From Perkinsus chesapeaki (lineage: Eukaryota; Perkinsozoa; Perkinsida; Perkinsidae), in NCBI GenBank assembly GCA_013115145.1, contig JAAPAO010000392.1, forward strand, positions 1 to 33,451: 33,451 nt of DNA. The letters run 5' to 3'. Position numbers and translations under genes: made by a program. Shown piece by piece: positions 20,084 to 29,933 of this stretch; position 1 is the stretch's first letter; each line of letters starts with the position of its first letter. Under the pieces are notes generated by a model, which worked only from the letters and a program-made list of their open reading frames with translations, was not told the DNA's origin and searched no databases.

Positions 20084-20197
20084 GCTAGCGTGCTAGCCTA
20101 ACCCACCGGGAAGGAGCAAATTTGTGTCCCTCTCGCAAGGGAACATTGAGTGCTCAAAATAGGTTAGGCGGAATCCTCGCGAGTAAACCTGCTTACT
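20084..20197. repeat. Inverted-repeat cluster upstream of transporter 1
   Basis: Successive stems: GCTAGC-gt-GCTAGC (20084-20097), TCCCT-ctcgca-AGGGA (20127-20142), TTGAG-tg-CTCAA (20146-20157), palindrome CTCGCGAG (20176-20183) and AGTAA-acctgc-TTACT (20182-20197). The cluster lies 119-232 bp upstream of the transporter 1 ATG. Confidence 0.65.
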
Positions 20198-20634
20198 TGT
20201 GCAATCAACTTTTGAGTAGTGAAGGAAATATAGGAAGAAAACACCCATAGGCGAGGAAACATTCGCGTTATCATATAATTATGATCGACACAAAGGGGAC
20301 ATTTCACACAAACCCGTCTGTGCGACGCAGGAGCGAATTTCAAAGGTTCTCAAGCGGAACATTTTCACCCAAAACCTTCTCAGCGCTCAAACTAATCACG
20401 CCAAATAGAACTTACAAACACAACAATAGGATTCTATAGCCGTAGCTTTGATAAATTTGCAAAGTTGCCTGTTGGGCTACTTAACAACCCCGTCGAATAG
20501 GGCGATACTTTTAGTCGTCTGATTAACGGGTTTATAGAATGATTACACGTAAACTGCCTAAACGGACAGCTAAACAATGAAGAGAGGATGGCCCTCTTTC
20601 ATTTAAAAACAAGATTATAGATTCATTTTATAGA

Positions 20635-20653
20635 CTGACAGGATCCCTGTCAG
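20635..20653 (-). repeat. Hairpin 3' of transporter 2
   Basis: CTGACAGG-atc-CCTGTCAG, an 8-bp perfect stem with a 3-nt loop, lies 22 nt past the stop codon of transporter 2. It may be a 3' UTR stability or processing element. Confidence 0.7.
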
Positions 20654-20675
20654 AAAAATACTCCCTGTCGCAAAC

Positions 20676-22211
20676 TTAGGCATTCTCAACATCAACAACC
20701 TTAACAGAAGCATCACCGCTTGCTGCTGCCTTCTTACTGCCATATCTTCTGTTGAAGTAGGCCTGGATCTCCTCGAAGGTCTTACCCTTAGTCTCTGGGA
20801 TGAAGACTAATACGAAGACTATCATAACCAAACAGACAACAGCAAAACTCCAGAAGACACCCTGGTAGGTAATCGCCTGTCTGTAGTCATCCAAGAACAT
20901 AGTAACAATCCAGGAGAAGAACCAGTTAACACCAGTAGCAATAGATGCGGATAAACCTCTCACTTCGTTGGGGAAAATCTCGGCCATAATCAACCATGGG
21001 ATAGCACCAACGCCGATGGAGAAGGAAGCAATGTAAAGGAAGGCGGCGAAAATAGCCAACCAACTAACATTGTTACCATTAACATCATCAAGGAAGAAGA
21101 AAACACCCAACAAGATAGCTGCGATACACATTCCTGCGGCACCAGCTACGAGGAGAACTCTTCTACCAGCCATATCCATGATAAGGCAAGCAATTAGGGT
21201 TACAACAACCTGAGCGGCCATGACAGCAAGGGCCATGGCCTCCTTATTATCAAGACCAGCAGCTTGGAAGATGGTAGTCTGGTAGAAGATAACAGCGTTA
21301 ATACCGGACAACTGCTGGAACACCTGTAGAGCGATACCGATGAACAATTGCATCTTGCATTGTCCGAGGGCATGAAGAGACCAGGAAACACTTTCTTTCC
21401 AGGTGTTCTTAGCGTTCTTGGCGTTGTGAGCAGCAGCCTCCTCGTAAGCCTTGACCTCCTCCATGATCTCAGGATCCTCCTCAACGGACTTGGAGCCACG
21501 CAGTCTCAATAGAACTCTTTTGGCGGCATCGGCACGGTTATGCTCAGCCAACCAACGAGGGGACTCGGGGACAAAGAACATGCAGATACCCAAGAGGGCA
21601 CTGGGGATGAGGTAGATCCAACTGACGGTACGCCACTGGCAGAAGGTACTGTCAGTAGCATTAGGATCAGTAGAACCAGCATCAGTCCTGAAGCCCAAAC
21701 CAAGAGCGTAAGCAAGGAGGATACCAATAGTGATAGCAAGCTGGTTGCAAGCTCCTAAAGCACCACGAATGGCAGTTGGAGAAACCTCACCAATGTAAGT
21801 GGGAGCAACGACGGATTCGATACCGACGACGAAACCAACGAGAACACGGGCGAACAACAACTGCCAAGCGGTGTGAGCCAAAGCTTGCCATACGTAAATT
21901 AAAAGAAAGAATGGAGAGCAGCCGAGCAACACCCACTTCCTGCCAAACTTCTCAATCAGGGGACCACCCAAAAGGATAGCACCACCCATGGCACCAAGGT
22001 TAACCAAGGAACCGAAAAGAGAACCTTCAGTAGAGGTATCAAACACGTACAAGTGATCATCAGGACCAATCTCAATCGGGATACCATCAGCAGTAGTTAC
22101 ATTATTCTGCATAGTATCGATGGTCTGACCAGTAAAACCTAGAGTAAGACCGAACATGAGTGGTCCCAGCAAACACGCTGCCACAGAGAGTATTGCACAG
22201 ATATACTTCAT
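20676..22211 (-). CDS. Hexose transporter 2 (MFS sugar porter), single exon
   Basis: 511 residues, colinear with copy 1 without net indels from the ATG to near the C-terminus. It differs from copy 1 mainly in the cytosolic loop between helices 6 and 7 (KAYEEAAAHNAKNAKNTWKE) and the C-tail, which ends VVDVENA. DMAGRR replaces DKAGRR. Two blocks are nearly or fully identical to copy 1 at DNA level (20765-21171 and 21695-21890), pointing to recent gene conversion. The canonical motifs PESPRW, QQLSGIN, GAIPW and PETKG are all kept. On the minus strand TTTTCCAG, 24 nt upstream of the ATG, resembles a splice acceptor. Confidence 0.96.
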   Translation of the reverse strand: MKYICAILSVAACLLGPLMFGLTLGFTGQTIDTMQNNVTTADGIPIEIGPDDHLYVFDTSTEGSLFGSLVNLGAMGGAILLGGPLIEKFGRKWVLLGCSPFFLLIYVWQALAHTAWQLLFARVLVGFVVGIESVVAPTYIGEVSPTAIRGALGACNQLAITIGILLAYALGLGFRTDAGSTDPNATDSTFCQWRTVSWIYLIPSALLGICMFFVPESPRWLAEHNRADAAKRVLLRLRGSKSVEEDPEIMEEVKAYEEAAAHNAKNAKNTWKESVSWSLHALGQCKMQLFIGIALQVFQQLSGINAVIFYQTTIFQAAGLDNKEAMALAVMAAQVVVTLIACLIMDMAGRRVLLVAGAAGMCIAAILLGVFFFLDDVNGNNVSWLAIFAAFLYIASFSIGVGAIPWLIMAEIFPNEVRGLSASIATGVNWFFSWIVTMFLDDYRQAITYQGVFWSFAVVCLVMIVFVLVFIPETKGKTFEEIQAYFNRRYGSKKAAASGDASVKVVDVENA

Positions 22212-22630
22212 TAGAAATTAATAATATGGAATAAACTGGAAAACAAGTAGTGAAGGAAGGACTTTATTAACAACCCTGTGTTTGCCCCGTCTTAAAGACT
22301 GTGCTGATGCATAAGGCGAACAATTGTAGTGAAAATCACTACTAAGCCTAGCACTATGATCTATAAGCTTGTGCAGCATTTGTGTCTTTTTTAGCTATTG
22401 TACCTGTCCCAATGGGACAAGTAATACACAATTGATACGAATAATACGTAGCGGACCATCCACTACGGTCCTTGAAGGCAGTTTCAATCCAGCTTTACGA
22501 GTGACGAGAGCCCGTAAAATCTCTATCCGTTGTCATCGAATATTCCCTGAGGCACAGTACTGGAGGCAGCTTCATTGCCGCGTATTTTGAAACGTGTAAA
22601 AGATGCATGAGATTCCTCCGCTGAGTATGA

Positions 22631-22696
22631 ATTGACCAGCCTATCGCAAGCAGGTCAATAAATGCGACAAGCGTACGCTACTCGGGTAACCCGAGT
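22631..22696. repeat. Three adjacent inverted repeats upstream of transporter 2
   Basis: ATTGACC/GGTCAAT enclose a 15-nt loop (22631-22659). The palindrome AGCGTACGCT follows at 22670-22679. It is immediately abutted by ACTCGGGT-a-ACCCGAGT (22680-22696). The last two share a border, which makes chance occurrence less likely. Confidence 0.75.
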
Positions 22697-23281
22697 CGGG
22701 TTAGGCAAAGAAGTTCACAAGTCACAATTCTCAGTGCTAATAGTTTCACTGATAACTGCAATCTTAGTGGTCCGCCAAAGAATGGATGAAGTGTTGTATG
22801 ATATACCACTTGTAACACTATGTAACCTATTACGAGTCTAAAGAAGGAAGATCGGTACGCTTAGAATAATGAGCCCTTGCATGTCATTCTTGGAACCTCT
22901 ATCTAAGAGAAGAACATTAGCTGTCGTTAACAGCGTTTCCTGAGTAATCACGAAAAAACTCTTCAACAGCAATGTTGCCACCAACACTCCAGATGTACTT
23001 GAGATATTAACTCAGTCCTGTTCACTCCACGACTAATCAAAACACAACGCTAGATGAAATCAAGACGGGTAAGAGCGATGCTCGATTGATCTGGTAGGAT
23101 TTGAGTCTTTACCAATAAAGGGAGGAAAAAATTTAGCAGTAATTCTCTTAATATAATCAGTATAAAGTAGGCACCGTACATAATCAGTAGATGAACCGAA
23201 TGACTTCGGTCACTACAAAAACATAGAATATAAAGCTATAGATATCGATTAGATAAACTTGTATTCAAGTTACTAAGGTTG

Positions 23282-23311
23282 CTGTGCCGAGATGAATCTC
23301 CCGCGGCACAG
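23282..23311 (-). repeat. Hairpin 3' of transporter 3
   Basis: CTGTGCCG and CGGCACAG form an 8-bp stem around a 14-nt loop, about 106 nt downstream of the transporter 3 stop codon and probably in its 3' UTR. Confidence 0.65.
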
Positions 23312-23416
23312 TACCAGTAGCCTTGACGAGATATAATAAATAGAGCAAATCTCTGCCACCAGGGCATTCTACCATACATAAAAGCGCTTAGTTATATCAC
23401 CCAAGCACTAAACAAT

Positions 23417-25054
23417 TTATATAGCCTGGTCGATCTTTTGTTGGTCAGCTGCTGACGGTGATACAGTAGCTACGGAGACTTGATGCTCCGTGCCTTCAGC
23501 GGAAGAACCGCGTTGGACCTTGCCATTATCAATGGACGTCTCCTTCTTTCCCTTCCGCTTCTCCAAGCACTGGCAGTTGACGACATTACCGGCGTTGAAG
23601 TAGGCCTGAATTTCTTCGAATGATCTGCCCTTAGTCTCAGGCACGAACACTATGACGAAGACAGCCAAAACGAAGCACATAACAGAGAAACTCCAGAACA
23701 CGCCCTGGTAGGTGATTGCTTTCCTGTAATCATCCAAGAACATAGTGACAATCCAGGAGAAGAACCAGTTAACAGCGGTAGCGATTGAACTTGCAAGACC
23801 TCTCACATCATTGGGGAAGATTTCGGACATAATAAGCCACGGAATAGCACCAACACCGATAGAGAAGGAAGCAATGTACAAGAAGGCACCAAGCAAGGCG
23901 CACCAGGATATATCCTTACCATCTACGTACTGATAGAAGAAGAATACAGCAAGGAAGTTGGCGGCAATGCACATACCAACAGCACCCAACACAAGTAGGA
24001 ACCTTCTACCAGCCATATCCATAACAATACATGCAATAACAGTGACAATAGTCTGTACTGCCATAACAGCAAGGGACATTGTCTCTTTGTTATTCAAGCC
24101 AGCAGCTTGGAAGATGGTAGTCTGGTAGAAAATAACAGCGTTAATACCGGATAACTGTTGCAATATCTGCAGCACGATACCGATGAACAATTGCATCTTA
24201 GCGTGTCCAAGTGCATGCCAAGCCCAAGCAACACTCTCCTTCCAGTTATCCTTGGCGTTCTTGGCGTTCTCCTCGGCTTCGGCTTCATAAGCCTTGACCT
24301 CTTCCATAATCTCAGGATCTTCGTCAACTGTCTTTGATCCACGTAACCTCAACAACACCCTCGTGGCAGCGTCGGCACGGTTATGCTCAGCCAACCAACG
24401 AGGAGACTCGGGAACGAAGAACACGCAGATACCAAGAAGAGCACTAGGAATCAGATAGATCCAGCTAATATCACGCCACTGGCAGAAAGTATCCGACTCT
24501 ACATTGGGATCGGTAGAGCCAGCATCAGTTCTGAAACCAAGACCAAGTGCGTACGCAATCAGAATACCTATGGTAATTGACAGCTGGTTACAGGCACCAA
24601 GAGCACCACGAATCTTAGTAGGTGAAACCTCACCAATGTAAGTAGGTGTTACAACAGACTCGACACCGACAACGAAACCGACAAGCACACGCTCGAATAG
24701 CAACTGCCACGAGGTGTGCGCTAGAGCCTGCCACACGTAGCAAAGCAAGAAGCAGGGAGAGCAACCGAGCAAAACCCACTTTCTGCCAAACTTCTCAATC
24801 AGGGGACCACCCAAAAGGATAGCACCGCCCATGGCACCGAGATTAACCAAGGAACCGAAAAGAGAACCTTCTGTACTATTAGAGAATACCCAAAGATGGC
24901 CATCTGGTCCGATCTGAACCGGTGTACCATCACTCAAGGTGACAGCATTTTGCATAGTATCAATAGTTTGACCGGTGAAACCAGATGTCAAACCGAACAT
25001 AAGGGGTCCAAAAAGGGACGCGGCAACAGATATAATGGCGCAAAGATACTTCAT
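23417..25054 (-). CDS. Hexose transporter 3 (MFS sugar porter), single exon
   Basis: 545 residues, the most diverged member of subgroup 1-3 yet with complete motifs (PESPRW, QQLSGIN, DMAGRR, GAIPW, PETKG). Helix 1 has LTSGFTGQ, like copies 4 and 5, whereas copies 1 and 2 have LTLGFTGQ. The loop after helix 9 is distinct (YQYVDGKDISW). The C-terminal extension is about 40 residues longer than in copies 1 and 2. It starts with a Cys pair (NCQCLEKRKGKKE), then a basic patch, then a Ser/Gln-rich end, so it could be lipid-modified or regulatory (inference). DNA identity to copies 1 and 2 is visibly lower and lacks the long identical blocks. Confidence 0.96.
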   Translation of the reverse strand: MKYLCAIISVAASLFGPLMFGLTSGFTGQTIDTMQNAVTLSDGTPVQIGPDGHLWVFSNSTEGSLFGSLVNLGAMGGAILLGGPLIEKFGRKWVLLGCSPCFLLCYVWQALAHTSWQLLFERVLVGFVVGVESVVTPTYIGEVSPTKIRGALGACNQLSITIGILIAYALGLGFRTDAGSTDPNVESDTFCQWRDISWIYLIPSALLGICVFFVPESPRWLAEHNRADAATRVLLRLRGSKTVDEDPEIMEEVKAYEAEAEENAKNAKDNWKESVAWAWHALGHAKMQLFIGIVLQILQQLSGINAVIFYQTTIFQAAGLNNKETMSLAVMAVQTIVTVIACIVMDMAGRRFLLVLGAVGMCIAANFLAVFFFYQYVDGKDISWCALLGAFLYIASFSIGVGAIPWLIMSEIFPNDVRGLASSIATAVNWFFSWIVTMFLDDYRKAITYQGVFWSFSVMCFVLAVFVIVFVPETKGRSFEEIQAYFNAGNVVNCQCLEKRKGKKETSIDNGKVQRGSSAEGTEHQVSVATVSPSAADQQKIDQAI

Positions 25055-26738
25055 ATGCCTTTGGGTCTTAAAGTAAGCTTATAAAAAACTGAAGGAACAT
25101 CAATAACAACTCACATAATACAATGATCAACGCTCATCGACAAGATCGCTGAAGCAAATTTTCGAATGAGAGAAGAAAGTATTGTGAACGCTTATGCTTT
25201 GCCAACAGGAATTCGGAATGAACACTAGCGTGGACGCTTTTTAGCGTGTCCCTAGGGGTTGCACAAATACAAGATCTCTTGTCATCCTTAGCTTGTGTTC
25301 GAATTGTCTCTTTCAAGTGCTTATTCTCCAATACACACCGTAATTTATTCGAGCGGTAGCAATAGGCAGTATCCACAAGGTTACGACTGTGCAGGCCTTG
25401 CATCGTGGCAGCGTCAACTGCCGTCAACAGATACGGTAACTATACGGTATTTAACACATAACAACTACGGTCTCAATTCATATTGTACGACGATGATGAA
25501 TTTTGTAGAGAGCGAATGCTACGATAGAGAGTCTTGGACGGGAAACGCTCTTCGTGGTTAGACAACCCTACTCGTTTCGAATAACTGTAGGAGAGAACGA
25601 CAAAAAGTCATACAAAAGCGGAGTGGGCAATAACTTAGCCTGCACCTAACTAGGTAACAGGTTTTCATCGGTCCTAATAGTCAATGACGAAATTACAGCT
25701 GAAATTGAGTTATATTTTATATAAAACCTTTAAATACTAACCACACTTCTTGAGTCAAGACTTGAAATGAAGACCAATGAAGGTCTCGACTTGACCAACA
25801 AGATATGTGCATAATCCGCCCATTGGGAGGGCTAGTCGTTGCGCCAAGAAGTCGGCGGCTGCTGTCGGGCAAGCATATCCCCCCACCGACCAGACGGTCA
25901 TGGCTAATACCAGTAGCCTATTAAAAACACAATGTCCAGAAGGCACGCGACGTGAAGAGAGAAGGATAAGGTTTGCTTAACCAGATGCACTGGCTATTCT
26001 CAGAACGGAAGATGAGAAACAGCTATAAATTTTGTACATAAGTAGTGTGTAAACAGTAGTAATCTACAGTGGCTAATCAGGAAGAACCAATACACTCAAT
26101 ATAATTGGATAATTCAATAATCATGAGCAGCTTAGTACAGCCAGCGGTGCAAAGACAAGTGACAAATGTCGCAAAAGAAGGAACTACGACACGTAAGGGT
26201 GCCACAAATAATAAAGGTCATCAACCTAAAATTGCACTGTGAAATGGAACTGCCGTTGATAACCGTCAGATAAGGACTACAGCAAGCCACTAGGGGCAAT
26301 ACGCAGCAAATAGGATTTCATCCATCATGACAAGCTGCGACTTTAGATAAACCACTACGAGAGTGGTGATCGAATAAATCCCAAAACAATCCTCAATACG
26401 AATCTGTTTAGTAGTGCATACTCTTCATCCACAATCAATTGCTATAATACTGTTCCGATACAACATAAACTTCCCAAAAGCCACAGTAATACAAGGCTTG
26501 ACGGCACAGTCGGCCTACCATAAACAATGTTACTATTGCTTCATTATTGATGAATATAGAGTCTTCAACTCATTCACCATAATAAAACATTCGCTTGAAG
26601 AGACATCAAAATGAGCAACTCATTCGGCGACTGCAGTGGAGGGCATAAGATTAAAAGTCGTCTAGCTGCAACCTGTAGTGAAATCTACTTCTAAGAGTCT
26701 CGAGCACGTACAGGACGTACAGCCCTCGAACCGAAAAT
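25055..26738. other. 1.7-kb spacer between transporters 3 and 4
   Basis: No gene is supported. Small open frames (25295-25561, 26414-26614, a 40-codon frame at 26123) have no motif. Hairpins lie at 25234-25282, upstream of transporter 3. Confidence 0.5.
25234..25282. repeat. Inverted-repeat cluster upstream of transporter 3
   Basis: ACGCT-tttt-AGCGT (25234-25247), palindrome CCCTAGGG (25250-25257) and ACAAGA-tc-TCTTGT (25269-25282) lie 180-230 bp upstream of the transporter 3 ATG. The sequences differ from the clusters upstream of copies 1 and 2. Confidence 0.65.
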
Positions 26739-28400
26739 CTACTTAGCCGTAACAGCGGGGCTTGTCGCAACGGGGCTTGTTACAGCACGGCTTGTGGCCA
26801 CGGGACTAGCGGTGGCAGCGCGGCTTGTCGAGATAGGACTCGGAGAGCTATCACTAGACGAAGAGCTTCCACTGCTTTCCTCGAGAGACGAGGAACCCTC
26901 TTTGGGTTGCTCGGTCTTGTTAGTGTGATGAGTATGATATTTCCTATCGAAATCAGCTTCAATCTCCTCGAAGGATTTGCCCTTAGTCTCGGGGATGAAG
27001 AACAGAACGAAGAAGATCATAACCAGGCAGATGAAACCGAAACTCCAAAAGACACCTTGGTAGGTAATGGCCTTTCGGTAATCATCCAAGAACATGGTGA
27101 CGATGAAAGAGAAAAGCCAGTTAACAGCAGTGGCGATGGCGGCAGCGTTACCTCTCACCTCGTTGGGGAAGATTTCGGACATAATAAGCCACGGAATAGC
27201 ACCAACGCCGATAGCGAAGAATGCAATATAGCAGTAAGCTGAAGCCAAGGCCAACCAACCGACGTTGGTCAATCCGGTGACATCCTGGAGGTAGAAGAAG
27301 AGACCCAACATCCAAGCAGAGATACACATACCGGTAGCACCGATAACAAGGAGAACCCTTCTGCCAGCGAGATCCATAATGCAGCAAGCAATGAAGGTAA
27401 CTACGACTTGAATTGCCATACTCACCAGAGCCATGGTCTCTTTGTTGCTGATACCGGCAGCCTGGAAGATGGTGGTCTGGTAGAAGATGACGGCATTAAT
27501 ACCAGACAACTGCTGACAGATCTGCAGTACAACACCGATGACAACCTGAATCCAGTACTTGCGTAGACCAGTCATAGCATCATCAAAGCGCTCCTTCCTA
27601 GTCTGTCCAGCCTTGGCCTTTGCGGCCTCGACTGTGGCCTCATAAGCTCTGAGCTCTTCCGCAACCTCCGGGTCGTTTTCATCAGTGCCGTGGAGCCTCA
27701 ATAACACTTTCTTAGCAGCATCCAAACCACGGTGCTCAGCGAGCCAACGAGGAGACTCGGGGACAAGGAACACGAGAATACCCAAAAGACCAGAAGGAAT
27801 CAGATAAATCCAACTGACATCACGCCAGTTGCAGAAGGTCTGACTGGTTGCATTGGGATCCGTCGAGCCTGCGGCGGTTCTGAACCCCATACCAAGAGCG
27901 TAGGCAATAAGGATACCGATTGTGGTTGACAGCTGGTTGGCAGCACCGAGAGCACCACGAATCTTAGTGGGGGAAGCCTCGCCAATGTAGGTAGGACCGG
28001 CAACAGACTCAACACCAACAACTATACCCACTAGAACACGATTGAACAGTAGCTGCCATGAGGTATGAGCCAAAGCCTGCCATAGATATAGAAGGATGAA
28101 GCATGGAGAGCAACCAATAAGACACCACTTCCTGCCGAAAGTATCGATGAGGGGGCCTCCAACGAAAGCTCCTACCATACCACCGATATTAACGAGCGAA
28201 CCATAAAGAGAGACATCACTAGATGATTTTAGCACCCACAAGTGGTCATCAGGGCCGATCTGAATAGGTGTGCCATCAGCGGTAGTAACAGTGTTACCCA
28301 TGGTATCAATGGTCTGACCAGTGAAACCAGAAGTGAGACCGAACATTAGCGGTCCCAAAAGCACTGCGCCGACTGAGAGCACAGCACAAAGATACTTCAT
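26739..28400 (-). CDS. Hexose transporter 4 (MFS sugar porter) with repetitive C-tail
   Basis: 553 residues, founder-like member of subgroup 4-6. The subgroup has NIGGMVGAFVGGPLIDTFGRKW or close variants in copy 5, a shorter helix 6-7 loop (RLHGTDENDPEVAEELRAYE) and KYWIQVVIGVVLQICQQLSG. DLAGRR, GAIPW and PETKG are present. The tail is about 40 residues longer than in copy 5. A Ser-rich acidic run (SSLEESSGSSSSSDSS) is followed by imperfect Ala/Val/Thr/Ser repeats around SPVATS and RAVTS, encoded by an imperfect tandem repeat at about 26745-26835. This low-complexity tail could carry phosphorylation or O-glycosylation (inference). Confidence 0.95.
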   Translation of the reverse strand: MKYLCAVLSVGAVLLGPLMFGLTSGFTGQTIDTMGNTVTTADGTPIQIGPDDHLWVLKSSSDVSLYGSLVNIGGMVGAFVGGPLIDTFGRKWCLIGCSPCFILLYLWQALAHTSWQLLFNRVLVGIVVGVESVAGPTYIGEASPTKIRGALGAANQLSTTIGILIAYALGMGFRTAAGSTDPNATSQTFCNWRDVSWIYLIPSGLLGILVFLVPESPRWLAEHRGLDAAKKVLLRLHGTDENDPEVAEELRAYEATVEAAKAKAGQTRKERFDDAMTGLRKYWIQVVIGVVLQICQQLSGINAVIFYQTTIFQAAGISNKETMALVSMAIQVVVTFIACCIMDLAGRRVLLVIGATGMCISAWMLGLFFYLQDVTGLTNVGWLALASAYCYIAFFAIGVGAIPWLIMSEIFPNEVRGNAAAIATAVNWLFSFIVTMFLDDYRKAITYQGVFWSFGFICLVMIFFVLFFIPETKGKSFEEIEADFDRKYHTHHTNKTEQPKEGSSSLEESSGSSSSSDSSPSPISTSRAATASPVATSRAVTSPVATSPAVTAK

Positions 28401-29933
28401 TGGTAACTAGAACCGTCAATAAGGAACAAACCTGAACACATCTTTCATTATGGAATCGAGGCCTCCATTCCGCCCAAAGAGGATTCTTCCGAGCGTCCCT
28501 TTTTTCGCATCCTTATTCAATAACTACTACCCTACGCAGACGGTCATCACTCATTTATTTTCCACGCTAAAATTACACAGAATCGCGATGAGGTTATTTA
28601 AGTCGTGTTTATGTATATTCATATTCAACGAATTGCTAAAAGGCCACGCGAACATGCTACACCACCGCGGAAAGTTTAAGTCACATGGTTTCGACGCTAA
28701 AGCAGTCAAATAAAGAGCCCGAGGAGAAATTTCCGCATTCACGAGGCTGAGTCGAAGGGGACAGCACCGACACAACGCCATAGCTGAAGCTCAGGAGGTA
28801 CAGACCTCAGCAAGACTAAACTATAATAAGACATGATTAACGTAATGCACTCCAATAACGATGTGTTGTCAATAAAGGCGACATTATGTAGTCGATAACC
28901 GCATCGTATTCGGAGTTTCAAAATCGGCCTTTGAAAGTAACACAGTTCTGTGACGTACTATTGTTTTACGTACTGGGACCTATACAGAGTTACTATCTAG
29001 AGCTTGTAATGAATACTCAACGTCTCCTACACGCAGATCGACATTTCGAAAGTTAGCTATGCTCCACGCGCGTTTCGAAACTTAAAACTATTGCTCGTGA
29101 TCCTCGCCTACTTTCAACTCAAAACAAATTATGTAGCAGATCGAGTACTAGAAACTTCGAGTAGCGAGGTAAGGACTTCACCTCAAACTGGTTACAGTGG
29201 GTTGCTTTCTACCAGCGTCATCCTGCTAGATACAACACGTGCTCCACGGGTTGGATGGAAGTAGGAATCCGCGATAACGAGCTAGGCAAGCCGACTGAAG
29301 TACGGCAAGGAAAAGCTCAGGAGTTACAGACAGAGGCGGTTAATATTTCCAAAGCTTGTCACTCACCTCAAATGCAACTGAACGAGCCAATGATAAAATA
29401 CAATACGAAATGCAGACCAATTTCAGCAAATCCACAGCAGGAAGGACAGGATGCATTACAAAGCGCACCTCCGTCATTGGACTTTACAACCGTTACCATG
29501 TAGTGTGAACGGACTACTGATGGAGCCTACTGTGAATCCGATGAAATTGACAGAGTACAGTAGTAATCACGAATATACCCTAGACCACTACAGGCCTCTC
29601 AAGCACTTCGCGAAGCCACGTATCAGTTACAGTAGGTGTAACAGTACTGGCGATTTATATAAAGTAGTCGCAATAGCAAACTACTGAAGTATAAAATAAG
29701 GAACAACAATAACGTTTTACGAGGCGGCGGCTGCAACCGCGATAAAACAGAAGCCACCACCAAGTGTATAGTTACAACGGAGTTCTTCAATCCACGACAC
29801 CAGTTGTGGCCGGTGTGCAGTTACTAGGAATGGTGATAAAAGTATGCAGTAGTTCACGTGTTACACGATATTAGAGTTCTTATACTGAGGGGCGACTTGA
29901 GAATAGGCGCATTCCTCTTAGAGATGAACATAC
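28401..29933. other. 1.5-kb spacer between transporters 4 and 5
   Basis: No gene is supported. Open frames at 28450-28713 and 29255-29503 have no recognisable features. Short stems GAGGT-acag-ACCTC (28795-28808) and CACAG-tt-CTGTG (28941-28952) occur upstream of transporter 4. ACACGTGCTCCACG near 29236 recurs near 31752, upstream of transporter 5. Confidence 0.5.

Larger units (their letters stand above)
19966..20675. other. Spacer between transporters 1 and 2
   Basis: No gene is seen. It holds the 5' flank of transporter 1, including an acceptor-like CAG (plus-strand CTG 19988-19990), a hairpin cluster at 20084-20197 and a 3' hairpin of transporter 2 at 20635-20653. Confidence 0.55.
22212..23416. 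other. Spacer between transporters 2 and 3
   Basis: 1.2 kb without a credible gene. It contains the inverted-repeat cluster 22631-22696 and a hairpin at 23282-23311, 106 nt beyond the transporter 3 stop. The rest is AT-biased and unremarkable. Confidence 0.5.

Noticed and set aside
28450-28713. 87-codon open frame upstream of transporter 4
   Set aside because: No motif, no start context and AT-rich random composition.
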